A stretch of DNA of 64,000 nt from Phycicoccus sp. HDW14 (GCF_011383005.1 NZ_CP049935.1:1054001-1118000), one strand, 5' to 3'; numbered from the stretch's first letter, positions 25,463 through 35,407 are shown. Translations and numbers: made by a program. The notes: generated by a model from the sequence alone, not told the origin.

Positions 25463-26814
25463 GTGAGCACGACCACCTCCCGGACCCCCTCCAGCGGCTC
25501 GCCGCCGGTGCCGACCTGCCGGCCGCCCAGCAGCCGGTCTGGCCCGACCGCGCCGCCCTCGACGCGGCCGTCGGGACGCTCGCGACCTATCCGCCGCTGG
25601 TCTTCGCCGGCGAGTGCGACGTGCTCAAGGACCGGATGGCCGCCGTCTCGCGCGGTGAGGCGTTCGTGCTCCAGGGCGGCGACTGCGCCGAGACCTTCGT
25701 GTCCGCGACCGCCGACAACATCCGCGACCGGGTCAAGACCATCCTCCAGATGGCCGCGGTGCTCACCTACGGCGCGTCGATGCCGGTCGTCAAGGTCGGG
25801 CGGATGGCCGGGCAGTACGCCAAGCCGCGCTCCAGCGACGACGAGACCCGCGAGGGCGTCACGCTGCCGGCCTACCGCGGCGACATGGTCAACGACTACG
25901 AGTTCACGCCCGAGTCGCGCCGCCCGGACCCCGACCGGTTGGTCCGCGGCTACCACGCGAGCAGCGCGACGCTGAACCTCGTGCGGGCCTTCACGACCGG
26001 TGGCTTCGCCGACCTGCGCCACGTCCACGACTGGAACAAGGGCTTCGTCGCCAACGCCGCGAACGCCCGCTACGAGCGGCTGGCCCGCGACATCGACAAG
26101 GCGATGCGGTTCATGGCCGCCTGCGGTGCCGACTTCGACGCGATGCGCACGACCGAGTTCTTCTCGGCGCACGAGGCGCTGCTCCTCGACTACGAGCGGC
26201 CGATGACCCGCGTCGACTCGCGCACCGGCCACCTCTACGACACCTCGGGCCACTTCATCTGGGTGGGGGAGCGCACCCGCGACCTCGACGGCGCGCACAT
26301 CGACTTCGTGTCGCGCGTGCGGAACCCGGTGGGCGTCAAGGTGTCCGCGAACGCCGATGTCGACGACCTGCTGCGGATGATCGACGTCGTCGACCCCGAC
26401 CGCGAGCCGGGCCGCCTGACCTTCATCACCCGGATGGGGGCGGGCCGCGTGCGCGAGGCGCTGCCGGCCATCGTCGAGAAGGTCACCGCGTCGGGTGCGC
26501 TCGTCTCGTGGGTCTGCGACCCGATGCACGGCAACACCTACTCGTCCGCGTCGGGCTTCAAGACCCGCGACTTCGACGACGTCGTCGCCGAGGTGCGTGG
26601 CTTCTTCGAGGTGCACCAGGCCCTCGGCACGCACCCCGGCGGCATCCACGTCGAGCTCACCGGCAACGACGTCACCGAGTGCGTGGGTGGCTCGGAGAAG
26701 ATCCTCGACGCCGACCTCGGCACCCGGTACGAGTCGGTGTGCGACCCGCGGCTGAACCACCAGCAGAGCCTCGAGCTGGCCTTCCTCGTCGCCGAGATGC
26801 TGGCCCAGGACTGA
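25463..26814 (+). CDS. aroG: Class II 3-deoxy-7-phosphoheptulonate (DAHP) synthase (one frameshift as read)
   Basis: About 450 residues after repair; commits PEP and erythrose-4-phosphate to the shikimate pathway. Plant/actinobacterial class II features are the metal-binding Cys in LQGGDCAETF, GQYAKPRS, YRGDMVNDYEF, HEALLLDYERPMTR, CDPMHGNTYSS and GIHVELTGNDVTECVGG. The frame is lost at the CCC run 25479-25481; one added C joins the GTG-started N-terminus (VSTTTSPDPLQRLAAG) to the core. Without repair the only start is an internal GTG at 25621. The threonine aldolase gene follows after 8 bp. Confidence 0.92.
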
Positions 26815-26822
26815 CGGCGCCG

Positions 26823-27869
26823 ATGGCCACGTACCGTGCGGACCTGTTGTCCGACACCCTGACCCGTCCGACCCCGGCCATGCGCGAGGCGATGGCCCGC
26901 GCCGACGTCGGCGACGACGTCTTCGGTGAGGACCCCACGGTCCGGGCCCTCGAGGAGCGGGTCGCCGGCCTGCTGGGGCACGAGGACGCGCTCTTCGCGC
27001 CCACGGGCTCGATGGCCAACCAGCTCGGGCTGCGGCTGCACGTCGCCCCCGGCAAGGAGATGGTCGCCGACCAGCAGGCCCACGTCGTGCGCGCGGAGCT
27101 CGGTGCGGCAGCGGCCTTCTCGGGCATCACGTCGCGCACGTGGCCGTCGGTGCGCGGGCTGCTCGACCCCGCGGGGCCGATGTCGCTCGTCACCACCGGC
27201 GTCGGGCCCTACCAGGTCGAGACCGCCCTCGTCGTCGTCGAGAACACGCACAACTTCGGCGGCGGCACGGTGCAGCCCATCGAGGCCATCCGGGAGGTGC
27301 GTTCCGCCACAACGGAGCTCGGGGTCGCGATGCACCTCGACGGCGCGCGGCTGTGGAACGCGCACGTCGCGTCCGGGGTGTCGCTGGCCGAGTACGGATC
27401 GCAGTTCGACACGGTGTCGGTGTGCCTGTCCAAGGGTCTCGGTGCGCCGGTCGGGTCGGTGCTCGCCGGGTCCGTTGAAGCGATGGCCGAGGCGCGCATC
27501 TGGCGCAAGCGCTACGGCGGCGGGATGCGCCAGGTGGGCATCCTCGCCGCGGCCGGGCTGCACGCGCTCGAGCACCACGTCGAGCGGCTCGCCGACGACC
27601 ACGCGCGCGCCCGCCGGTTCGCCGAGGCCTGCGCCGAGGTCGCCCCGGGCACCGTCGACCCCGCCACGGTCGAGACCAACATCGTCGTGCTCGACGTCGG
27701 CGCGGCGGGCCTCACCGCTGCGCAGTTCGTCGACGCGCTGCTCGAGCACGGGGTGCGCACCTACGCCGTCGGCCCACGCGCCGTCCGGCTCGTGTGGCAC
27801 CTCGACGTCGACGACGCCGGCACCGACGCGGCCGTCACCGCCGCGCGCGAGGTCCTCTCCGCGTCCTGA
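26823..27869 (+). CDS. Low-specificity L-threonine aldolase / beta-eliminating lyase
   Basis: 348 residues of the fold-type I PLP family. The N-terminus RADLLSDTLTRPTPAMREAM, GDDVFGEDPTV, HLDGARLWNAH (PLP Asp/Arg) and SVCLSKGLGAPVGSVLAG (Schiff-base Lys) are diagnostic. It cleaves threonine or allo-threonine to glycine and acetaldehyde. The start is 8 bp after the DAHP synthase stop, so co-transcription is likely. A long palindrome follows its stop. Confidence 0.93.
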   Translation: MATYRADLLSDTLTRPTPAMREAMARADVGDDVFGEDPTVRALEERVAGLLGHEDALFAPTGSMANQLGLRLHVAPGKEMVADQQAHVVRAELGAAAAFSGITSRTWPSVRGLLDPAGPMSLVTTGVGPYQVETALVVVENTHNFGGGTVQPIEAIREVRSATTELGVAMHLDGARLWNAHVASGVSLAEYGSQFDTVSVCLSKGLGAPVGSVLAGSVEAMAEARIWRKRYGGGMRQVGILAAAGLHALEHHVERLADDHARARRFAEACAEVAPGTVDPATVETNIVVLDVGAAGLTAAQFVDALLEHGVRTYAVGPRAVRLVWHLDVDDAGTDAAVTAAREVLSAS

Positions 27870-27880
27870 GCCCCGCTCGT

Positions 27881-27938
27881 CCCCCGAACGTGTGTGAAGA
27901 CCGTCGTCATCCCGACGTTCTCCACACACGTTCGGGGG
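27881..27938. repeat. 58-bp palindromic element with 16-bp perfect arms
   Basis: Arms CCCCCGAACGTGTGTG (27881-27896) and CACACACGTTCGGGGG (27923-27938) enclose a 26-nt loop that is itself partly self-complementary. It starts 12 bp after the threonine aldolase stop. It could terminate transcription, but the AT content of the arms and their length are unlike the other GC-only hairpins here and suggest a dispersed palindromic repeat. Confidence 0.75.
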
Positions 27939-27981
27939 AAATGGGTTGTCGGCGGCTGCGTGGTCCTGCCAGCCTCGCGGC

Positions 27982-28314
27982 ATGCAGCCGGTGCCGACCC
28001 ATCCGCCGTACGACCAGTTCCTGGCGACCGCCGACTGGGTCGCGGACCACCGGCCCGAGGTCGACCGCGAGATGGCGCGCGAGGTCTTCGGCGAGGCGGC
28101 GACCCTGCTCCACGACGGGCTGGTCCTCGACGACCTCGACGTGCACGACGCCGCGGCGGTCGTCACCGGCCTGTGCCTCGACCTCGTCGCACCGGACCCC
28201 GGCGCGGCCATCCGCGAGCGGGCCGCCCGGGTGGGGGAGCAGCCCGGCGACCTCCACGACCCGGCGTCGGTCGCCCGCTGCTACGAGATCGTCGTGCGCC
28301 TCTTCCGGCTCTGA
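27982..28314 (+). CDS. Conserved hypothetical protein, ~110 residues
   Basis: I do not recognise this family. The protein is helical and acidic, with no signal peptide, membrane segment or Cys motif. Notable stretches are PPYDQFLATADWVADHRPEVD, REVFGEAATLLHDGLVLDDL and DPASVARCYEIVVRLF. The ATG 27982 start gives 110 residues; the frame is open 12 codons upstream, but that part reads as noise. It converges on the EamA transporter gene, with 5 bp between stops. Confidence 0.55.
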   Translation: MQPVPTHPPYDQFLATADWVADHRPEVDREMAREVFGEAATLLHDGLVLDDLDVHDAAAVVTGLCLDLVAPDPGAAIRERAARVGEQPGDLHDPASVARCYEIVVRLFRL

Positions 28315-28319
28315 CCCGG

Positions 28320-29243
28320 TCAGACGTCGTGGTGGAGGGCCTCGACGGGTGGGTCCTCGGCGGCCGTCGCCCCGGCCCGCCGGCGCCGGGCGAGCAGGCC
28401 GCGCAGCTCGACGAGGTACATCGAGGACAGCACCAGCGCACCCCCGAGCAGCAGCCTGCCGGTGGCCGACTCGCCGCCGAGCAGCACCGCGAACAGGGCC
28501 GCGAACACCGGCTCCATCGCCATGACGATGGCCGCCCGCGTGGCCGTGAGGTGGGCCTGCGCCCAGGTCTGGGCCCACAGCGCGGCGGCGCCGGCGACGA
28601 GGGCCATGTAGAGCATCGAGGCCCACTGGCCGCCGCCGGAGGGCAGGGTCAGCCCACCCGGGACGGCCGCGACGGCGCAGACCAGGGCGATGACCGCCGC
28701 CTGGACGCTCGCCAGCCCGACCGCCGCCGACGGCCTCGACCAGCGCCCGAGCGCCACGATGTGCCCGGCGTAGAGCACGGCCGAGGCGAGCGTGACGCCC
28801 TCGCCGTACCCGAGCGACAGGCCGCGCAGCGAGAGCACGGCGAGGCCGGCGGTGGTCAGCAGCACCGCGCCCCACGTGACGGCGTCGACACGCTCGCGCA
28901 GCAGCAGCGCCCCGAGCAGCGGTGTCAGCACGACGTAGGTGCCCGTGACGAACCCGGACACCGAGGCGTCGGTGTGCTGGAGGCCGACGGTCTGCAGCAG
29001 CTGCGCGACGCCGTAGAGCGCCCCGAGCACGGCCCCGGTGCGCACCTCGCGGCGCGAGAGGGCCAGGACCTGACGACGGAAGACCGCACCCATGACGAGC
29101 GCGGCGATCGCGAAGCGCACGGCGAGGAAGTCGGCCGGCGGGACGGTCGCGACGAGGTCGCGGATGAGGAAGAAGGTCGAGCCCCACACCGCGGTGACGA
29201 GCAGGAGGAGCAGGGTCGCCGCGCGGGCGAGCCGGGTGGTCAC
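28320..29243 (-). CDS. EamA/DMT-superfamily transporter
   Basis: 307 residues with ten predicted transmembrane helices in two EamA repeats (first ~10-140, second ~150-290). Recognisable text is TAVWGSTFFLIRDLVATVPPAD at the N-terminus and YMALVAGAAALWAQTWAQ in the second repeat. It probably exports a small metabolite or amino acid; the substrate is unknown. GTG 29243 lies 18 bp downstream of the PASTA kinase stop, so the two may share a transcript. Confidence 0.9.
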   Translation of the reverse strand: MTTRLARAATLLLLLVTAVWGSTFFLIRDLVATVPPADFLAVRFAIAALVMGAVFRRQVLALSRREVRTGAVLGALYGVAQLLQTVGLQHTDASVSGFVTGTYVVLTPLLGALLLRERVDAVTWGAVLLTTAGLAVLSLRGLSLGYGEGVTLASAVLYAGHIVALGRWSRPSAAVGLASVQAAVIALVCAVAAVPGGLTLPSGGGQWASMLYMALVAGAAALWAQTWAQAHLTATRAAIVMAMEPVFAALFAVLLGGESATGRLLLGGALVLSSMYLVELRGLLARRRRAGATAAEDPPVEALHHDV

Positions 29244-29261
29244 CGGGGAGTCACCGGGGGG

Positions 29262-31237
29262 TCAGACGATCGTGACGGTGACGGTGCTGCCCTTGGGTGC
29301 CTGGCCGCTCTCGGGGTCCTGGAAGCGCACCGTGCCGAAGATGCCGCCGAGCGCCCGCTCGACCTTGACCTTGAAGCCGGCCGCCTCGAGGACGCTGCGC
29401 GCCTCGTCGACCTGCTTGCCGATGACGTTCGGCACGTCGACGAGCACCGGGCCCTTGGAGACGACGAGGGTGACGGCGTCGCCCTTGAAGAGCGTGCCGT
29501 CGCGCGGCGACTGGCTGATGACGTCGCCCTTCTTGACGGTGTCGCTGTTGTCCTGCTTCGAGGCATCGACCTTGAGCCCGAGGTCGGTGAGCGCCTGCTG
29601 CGCGTCCTTGGCGCTCTTGTTCGTGAAGTCGGGCACCGCGATCGGCTGGCGGCCCTTGGAGACGACGAGGGCCACCGCCGCGTCGCGCTTGACGCTGGCG
29701 CCCGCCTTCGGGGAGGAGGAGACGACCTGTCCCTCGGGCACCGTGTCGGAGAAGGCCTCGGTGACCTTGCCCAGCGCGAGGTTGGTGCCCGCGAGCTGCC
29801 GCTTGGCCTCGGCGAGGCTCGAGCCCGCGAGGGTCGGCACGGCGAAGCGCTCGGGTCCCTTCGACACGGTGAGCACGACCTCGGAGCCGCGTCGCACGGA
29901 GGCACCGACCCCCGGGTCGACGCCCATGACGGTGCCCTTGGCGACGTCCTCGGAGAACGCCGGGGCGACCGAGGGGTCGAGGTGGGCGGCCTCCAGGGCC
30001 GAGACCGCCTGGGCCTGGGTGCGGTCGAGCACCGAGGGCACGGTGGCCATCGCCCCCGGGCCGAGGAAGAAGAACCATGCGGTGGCTGCCGCGAGCAGCA
30101 CCGAGGCCGCCGCCGCGGGCCACCAGTTGCGCCCGCGGCGGCCGTCGGCGACGACGACCCCCTCGAGCGGCTCACGGGGGAGGCTGATGGCCGTCGTGCG
30201 CGCGTGACCGCCGCCCGACCCGCCGGACCCGTTCGACCGGCCGGGCCCGTTCGCCCCACCGGCCGGCACGACGGCCGAGCGGTCGCGGACGGGCAGCGCG
30301 GCGGTGGCCGTGGGCACCGAGGCGGCGGCCAGCGCGGCGGCCCCGTCCGGTCGGGCGTCGAGGACGGCCGGCGTGAGGGTGGCGCGGGTGCGCCGGACGA
30401 GGGTGAGGAAGTCGGCGGCGTCGGTGGGGCGCTCGTCGGGGTCGCGGGCCGTCGCCACGGCCACCACCTCGTCGAGGGCCGGGGGCAGGCCGGCCACGCG
30501 GTCCGACGGCCTCGGCACGCCGCCGTGCACGTGCTGGTAGGCCACGTGGATGGGCGTCTCGCCGGTGAAGGCCTTGGTGCCGGTCAGCATCTCGAAGAGC
30601 ATCAGCCCGGCGGCGTAGACGTCGGAGCGGGCGTCGGCGACTCCGCGCTCGACCTGCTCGGGGGAGAGGTAGGCCACCGTGCCGAGCAGCACGCCGGAGG
30701 AGCTGGTCATCGTCTGGCTCGAGACCGCCCGGGCCAGGCCGAAGTCGGCGACCTTGACGGTGCCGTTGTCGTTGATGATGACGTTCTCGGGCTTGACGTC
30801 GCGGTGGATCAGGCCCTTGGTGTGCGCCTCGGCGAGGGCGAGCAGCACCGCCTCGAGCACGTCGAGGGCGGCGCGCGGGGAGAGGGTGCCCTCCTCGCGC
30901 AGGACGTCACGCAGGGTCAGGCCGGGGACGTACTCCATCGCGAGGAAGACCGAGCCGTCGTCCTGGCCCTGGTCGTAGACGGCGACGACGTTGGGGTGGG
31001 AGAGGGCGGCGGCCGAGCGGGCCTCGCGCCGGAACCGGCTGACGAAGGTCTCGTCGTGCGCCAGGTGGGGGCGCATCACCTTGAGGGCGACCTCGCGGTC
31101 GAGCCGCTCGTCGAGCGCCAGGTAGACCGTGGCCATCCCGCCGTCGGCGATCCTGGACAGCACGCGGTAGCGGCCGTCGAGGGTGCGCCCGATGAGGGCG
31201 TCGCCGGGGGAGACACCGTAGGAGTGTACGTAGTCAC
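29262..31237 (-). CDS. PASTA-domain Ser/Thr protein kinase (PknB/PknL type; one frameshift as read)
   Basis: About 658 residues after repair. The cytoplasmic kinase domain (~17-280) shows ADGGMATVYLA (Gly loop), VALKVM (Lys), LIHRDVKPENVI (catalytic loop) and VADFGLARA (DFG). A Pro/Gly linker, one transmembrane helix (~375-395) and four extracellular PASTA repeats follow, each ending near a VSKGP-type motif. It probably senses peptidoglycan fragments and phosphorylates cell-envelope or division proteins. In the kinase frame there is no start codon; one added base at the GGGGG run 31206-31210 links it to GTG 31237. The adjacent Rv2175c homologue is a known PknL substrate in M. tuberculosis. 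Confidence 0.9.
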
Positions 31238-31266
31238 GACCCTGCCCCCGCTCTCCGTCCGGCGCG

Positions 31267-32385
31267 TCACATGGTGGCGCGGAGCCGCATGATCGTCCGC
31301 ACGTAGGACTTCGTGTCGCTGTACATCCCGTGCTGCTGCACCGACCCGAGGCCCTGGTAGTACCCGGCGACGGCCTGCTCGGTGTTCTTCGCCGAGCGCC
31401 CGAGCGCCCGCAGCATGACGACCCCGGCGGTGATGTTGTCGCGCGCGTCGAGCAGGTCGAGCCGGCGGCCGACGAGCGAGGAGGCCCACTGGCCACCGGA
31501 CGGGATGACCTGCATGACGCCGACCGCGTTGGCGGGGGAGACCATCCGCTGGTTCCAGCCCGACTCCATCGAGGCGACGGCGAGCGCCAGCCGGGGGTCG
31601 ACCCCGTGCCGGCGCGCGGTCTTCACGATGATCGCGCGCGTCTCGCTGCGGCTCGGCACCGAGCGCTTGGCGAGGATCGCGTGGTTGCGGCGGGCGGCGG
31701 CGACGACCGAGCTCGGGTATGTGACGCCGTTGAAGGTGTCGGACACGGCGTGCGTCGCCGAGGCGGGGATCCGCAGGCGCTGGCCGACCCGCAGCAGCGA
31801 GCCGCTGGAGATCCGGCTGGCCCGGGCGATGTCGGAGACGCTCGTGCCGTAGCGGGCGGCGATGCCGCTCAGGGTCTCGCCCGAGCGCACGGTGTGCCGG
31901 CGGGTGGTGGCCGCGGGGCGGGGGCTGCTCGCTTTCCTCGAGGACGAGGCGGCCGCGCCGGCGCCCCGGACGTGGATGCGGTCGCCGGGGTGGATCAGGC
32001 TGCGCGCCGAGAGGTGGTTGGCCTTGAGCAGCCCGGCGAGCGGCACGCGGTAGTGCGCGGCGATGTGGCTCATCGTCTCGCCGGCCCGCACGACGTGCAC
32101 GCGGCCGGCCGCGCGGGCCTTGGCCTTCGCCGCCTTCGCGGCCTCGGCGGCGGTGCGCGGGACGCTCAGCCGGTCGCCGGCGTGGATCATCCCGGGGGTG
32201 CGGACGTGGTTGCGCGCCACGAGGGCGCCGACGGTCGTCCGGTGCCGGGCGGCGATGGCGTCGAGGGTGTCCCCGTCGCGGACCGTGTAGGTGGTCCACC
32301 CGTGCGGCGCGGTGCGCGAGGGCGCGACGACGGCGGTGACGGGCTCGAGCACGGGGGTGGCGGGCGGCGGTGCAGCGACGACCAT
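31267..32385 (-). CDS. LysM-containing lytic transglycosylase
   Basis: 372 residues. Three LysM peptidoglycan-binding modules start near TTYTVRDGDTLDAIA, VHVVRAGETMSHIA and RHTVRSGETLSGIA. A C-terminal SLT-type transglycosylase domain carries the catalytic Glu in ASMESGWNQRMVS and the GVMQVIP motif. It cleaves glycan strands outside the membrane. The N-terminus lacks an obvious hydrophobic signal, which is odd for an exported wall enzyme. ATG 32385 follows GAAGGA. It is divergent from the Rv2175c homologue and upstream of the PASTA kinase. Confidence 0.85.
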   Translation of the reverse strand: MVVAAPPPATPVLEPVTAVVAPSRTAPHGWTTYTVRDGDTLDAIAARHRTTVGALVARNHVRTPGMIHAGDRLSVPRTAAEAAKAAKAKARAAGRVHVVRAGETMSHIAAHYRVPLAGLLKANHLSARSLIHPGDRIHVRGAGAAASSSRKASSPRPAATTRRHTVRSGETLSGIAARYGTSVSDIARASRISSGSLLRVGQRLRIPASATHAVSDTFNGVTYPSSVVAAARRNHAILAKRSVPSRSETRAIIVKTARRHGVDPRLALAVASMESGWNQRMVSPANAVGVMQVIPSGGQWASSLVGRRLDLLDARDNITAGVVMLRALGRSAKNTEQAVAGYYQGLGSVQQHGMYSDTKSYVRTIMRLRATM

Positions 32386-32534
32386 GACGCGGGTCCTTCG
32401 GGCTGGAGGACGGGGGTGTCCTGGGGGAGCAGTGTGACGTTTGGGGCCCACGGTACCGGAGTGACGCGTGGTGCGCAGGGTGCTGCGCAGGATCGGTTCG
32501 CGGTCGGGCCCGCGCGCTGTGGCACGCTGGCCGG

Positions 32535-32918
32535 GTGAGCGACTCCGCACCCGACACCACCCCGGACCTGACCTCCCTCGTCCCGGACTGGCTGACCGTC
32601 CCCGACCTCGCCGAGCGCCTCGGCCTGCGGCTCTCCGACGTGCGCACCCTCATCGAGGACCGCGAGCTGCTCGCGCTGCGCATCGGCGAGCGGCGCGTGC
32701 TCGCCGTGCCGGCCGGCTTCGTCGACGACGACGGCCCGCTGCCGGCCCTGCGCGGCACCTTCACGGTGCTCGCCGACGGCGGGATGAACGACGAGGAGGT
32801 GGTGCGCTGGCTGCACACGCCCGACGACACCCTCCCCGTCGCCGGCACGCCGCTCGACGCCATCCGCGCCGGCTTCAAGACCGAGGTCCGCAAGCGCGCG
32901 ATGGAGGAGGCGTTCTGA
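32535..32918 (+). CDS. Rv2175c-family winged-helix DNA-binding protein
   Basis: 127 residues. The N-terminal winged helix-turn-helix reads LTVPDLAERLGLRLSDVRTL, followed by IGERRVLAVPAGFV. The C-terminal half (VLADGGMNDEEVVRWLHTPDD, PLDAIRAGFKTEVRKRAM) is diagnostic of the Rv2175c family. In M. tuberculosis this protein binds DNA and is phosphorylated by PknL; the nearby PASTA kinase makes the same pairing likely (inferred). The GTG start has a weak CACGCT -10-like box 6 nt upstream. Confidence 0.88.
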   Translation: MSDSAPDTTPDLTSLVPDWLTVPDLAERLGLRLSDVRTLIEDRELLALRIGERRVLAVPAGFVDDDGPLPALRGTFTVLADGGMNDEEVVRWLHTPDDTLPVAGTPLDAIRAGFKTEVRKRAMEEAF

Positions 32919-34231
32919 GCCCCGAGCCGGCCTGGGTCGAGCACGCCGTCTGGTGGCGGGTCTACCCGCTCGGGGCCGTCGGAGCCGTTCCGGAGCCCCC
33001 GGCCGGCCCCGCCCGCCCCGACGAGCACCGCCTGCTGCGGCTGCTGCCGTGGCTCGACCACGTCGTCGCCCTCGGGGCCAACGGCGTCGCCCTCGGCCCG
33101 GTGTTCGCGTCAGAGCTCCACGGCTACGACACCCTCGACCACCTGCGCCTCGACCCGCGGCTCGGCGAGGAGGCCGACCTCGACCGGTTCGTCGAGGCGG
33201 CCCACGAGCGCGGGTTGCGCGTCCAGCTCGACGGCGTCTTCAACCACGTGGGGCGGGGCCACCGGTTCGTCGCCGAGGCCGAGCGCGACGGCCCGGACTC
33301 GCCCGGCGGCCGGATGCTGCGCCACGAGCCCGACGGCTCCGGGGGCACCCGGCCGGCGACGTGGGAGGGCCACGACGAGCTCGTCGCGCTCGACCACGAC
33401 GCCCCCGAGGTCGCCGCGCTCGTCGTCGAGGTGATGCGGCACTGGCTCGACCGCGGGGCCGACGCCTGGCGCCTCGACGTCGGGTACGCCGTGCCGCCGG
33501 CCTTCTGGGCCGCGGTGCTGCCCGAGGTCCGGCGCACCCATCCGGACGTGTGGTTCGAGGCCGAGGTCATCCACGGCGACTACGCGGCCTTCGTGCAGGA
33601 GAGCACGGTCGACACCGTGACGCAGTACGAGCTGTGGAAGGCGGTGTGGTCCAGCCTCACCGACCGCAACCTCCACGAGCTCGACCACGCCCTCGGGCGG
33701 CACGACGCCTTCCTCGACACCTTCGTCCCGACGACCTTCGTCGGCAACCACGACGTCACGCGCATCGCGAGCCAGGTCGCCGACCCCCGCCACCACCCGC
33801 ACGCGACGGTGCTGCTCGCCGTGCTCGGCGGCACCCCGGAGGTCTACGCGGGCGACGAGCTCGGGCTGCTCGGGGTCAAGGAGGAGCGGTTCGGGGGCGA
33901 CGACGCCGTGCGCCCCGACCTCGGCACCGACACCACGGCCGTGCCCGGCGCCGACGGCGAGGTGTTCGCCCTGCACCAGGAGCTGCTCGGCCTGCGCCGG
34001 CGCCACCCGTGGCTGCACCGGGCGCGGTCGAGCGCGGTCGAGCTGACCAACACGCAGTACGTGCTCGACGTGACGGGGGAGGGGCCCGACGGCGGCACGC
34101 TGCGGGTGGCGCTCAACCTCGACGACGAGCCGCTCGAGCTCGACACCGCCGGTCTGGTCGCTGCGGACGCCGCCACCCGCGAGCGGGACGACGGCGTGGC
34201 ACCGCACGGCTGGGCCGTGCTCGGGCGCTGA
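32915..34231 (+). CDS. Alpha-amylase family (GH13) glycosidase
   Basis: About 438 residues with the GH13 barrel blocks: LDGVFNHVG (region I), WRLDVGYAV (nucleophile Asp), WFEAEVIHGDY (acid/base Glu) and FVGNHDVTRIAS (region IV). It is cytoplasmic, having no signal peptide. Specificity is unclear; related enzymes hydrolyse short alpha-glucans. No ATG, GTG or TTG is well placed. A CTG at 32915, five bases after GGAGGAG and overlapping the previous TGA, is the best start. In M. tuberculosis this slot holds the mannosyltransferase mptA. Confidence 0.87.
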   Translation: MSPEPAWVEHAVWWRVYPLGAVGAVPEPPAGPARPDEHRLLRLLPWLDHVVALGANGVALGPVFASELHGYDTLDHLRLDPRLGEEADLDRFVEAAHERGLRVQLDGVFNHVGRGHRFVAEAERDGPDSPGGRMLRHEPDGSGGTRPATWEGHDELVALDHDAPEVAALVVEVMRHWLDRGADAWRLDVGYAVPPAFWAAVLPEVRRTHPDVWFEAEVIHGDYAAFVQESTVDTVTQYELWKAVWSSLTDRNLHELDHALGRHDAFLDTFVPTTFVGNHDVTRIASQVADPRHHPHATVLLAVLGGTPEVYAGDELGLLGVKEERFGGDDAVRPDLGTDTTAVPGADGEVFALHQELLGLRRRHPWLHRARSSAVELTNTQYVLDVTGEGPDGGTLRVALNLDDEPLELDTAGLVAADAATRERDDGVAPHGWAVLGR

Positions 34232-34260
34232 GCCCTCGGCCGGCGCGTCCGGCAGGCGGC

Positions 34261-35346
34261 TCAGGCGGTGCGGGAGGTGGCCGTGGCCACGAGGTCGTGC
34301 AGGACGGTGCGGGCCTCGGGGTCGAGCCCCGGCGCCTGCTCGAGCGCCGCACGGGCCGACGCGGCGAGCCGGACGATCTCGTCCTCGACCACCCCGACGG
34401 CCCCGGACCCGGTGATGATGGCGCGCAGCTCGTCGACGTCGTCGCCGCCGAGGTCGGCCCGCCCCACGAGGTGCTCGACCCGGACGCGACCCCCGGCATC
34501 CGCACCGGCGAGCGCGTGCGCGAGCAGGACGGTGCGCTTGCCCTCGCGCAGGTCGTCGCCCGCGGGCTTGCCGGTCTCGTCGGGGTCGCCGAACACGCCG
34601 AGCAGGTCGTCGCGCAGCTGGAAGGCGCGCCCGACGTCGAGGCCGTAGCGCGAGAGGGCGTCCAGGCCCGCGGCATCCAGCCCACCGACGGTGGCGCCGA
34701 TGAGCAGCGGGTGCTCGACGGTGTACTTCGCGCTCTTGTAGCGGATGACCCGGCCGGCCCGCGCGACCCGCTCGTCGTCGGCGACGCCCTCCCAGGGGCG
34801 CATCGACTCGACGACGTCGAGGAACTGGCCGGCCATCAGCTGCGTGCGCATCCGGTCGAAGACGCCCCGGCCGCGGGCGAGGTCGGCGTCGGGCAGCCCG
34901 CAGGTGGCGTAGACCTCGTCGGTCCAGGTGAGGCAGAGGTTGCCGGCGAGGACCGCCCCGGCGAGGCCGAAGCGCTCGTCGTCGCCGGACCAGCCGCGGT
35001 CGGCGTGCCGGCTGGCCAGGGCCCGGTGGGCGGCGGGCATCCCGCGCCGGGTGTCGGAGTCGTCCATGACGTCGTCGTGGATGAGCGCGGCGGCCTGGAA
35101 CAGCTCCATGGCGCTCGCGAGCCGGACGAGGGCGTCGGAGTCGGGGGTGCCGGCCGCCCGGGCGCCCCAGTAGAGGAAGGCGGCCCGCAGCCGCTTGCCG
35201 CCGCGCAGCAGGTCGCCGACGGCGTGCATCAGGTCCTCGACGTCCGGGCCGAGCTCGGCGAGGACCCCGGCCTGCACCGCGAGCTCGGCGTCGAGGACGT
35301 CCTGCACCCGTCGCCGCAGGTCGGCGGAGTCGAGCACGCTGGTCAC
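34261..35346 (-). CDS. Polyprenyl (isoprenyl diphosphate) synthase
   Basis: 361 residues of the trans-prenyltransferase family. The first Asp-rich motif is LIHDDVMDDSDTRRG and the second is LRDDLLGVFGD; GGKRLRAAFLYWGARAAG gives the diphosphate-binding residues. It condenses isopentenyl units onto an allylic diphosphate; product length cannot be judged safely. It corresponds in position to Rv2173 (idsA2). GTG 35346 follows AGGAG. It is divergent from metF. Confidence 0.92.
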   Translation of the reverse strand: MTSVLDSADLRRRVQDVLDAELAVQAGVLAELGPDVEDLMHAVGDLLRGGKRLRAAFLYWGARAAGTPDSDALVRLASAMELFQAAALIHDDVMDDSDTRRGMPAAHRALASRHADRGWSGDDERFGLAGAVLAGNLCLTWTDEVYATCGLPDADLARGRGVFDRMRTQLMAGQFLDVVESMRPWEGVADDERVARAGRVIRYKSAKYTVEHPLLIGATVGGLDAAGLDALSRYGLDVGRAFQLRDDLLGVFGDPDETGKPAGDDLREGKRTVLLAHALAGADAGGRVRVEHLVGRADLGGDDVDELRAIITGSGAVGVVEDEIVRLAASARAALEQAPGLDPEARTVLHDLVATATSRTA

Positions 35347-35401
35347 GGGGGCTCCTGGCGGTGCGGCCGCGCACGGGCGCGGTCGGATGGTGGCGTCCCC
35401 G

Positions 35402-35407
35402 AGCCTA
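35402..35407 (-). promoter_or_regulatory. Candidate -10 box for the polyprenyl synthase
   Basis: TAGGCT on the minus strand, about 55 nt before GTG 35346. It is only 18 bp from the opposite -10 box of metF, so the two divergent promoters overlap. Confidence 0.3.

Noticed and set aside
31238..31496. The PASTA kinase extended to a start near 31496
   Set aside because: The extension overlaps the well-supported transglycosylase gene and has no family similarity. A one-base repair at 31206-31210 gives a natural N-terminus at GTG 31237.
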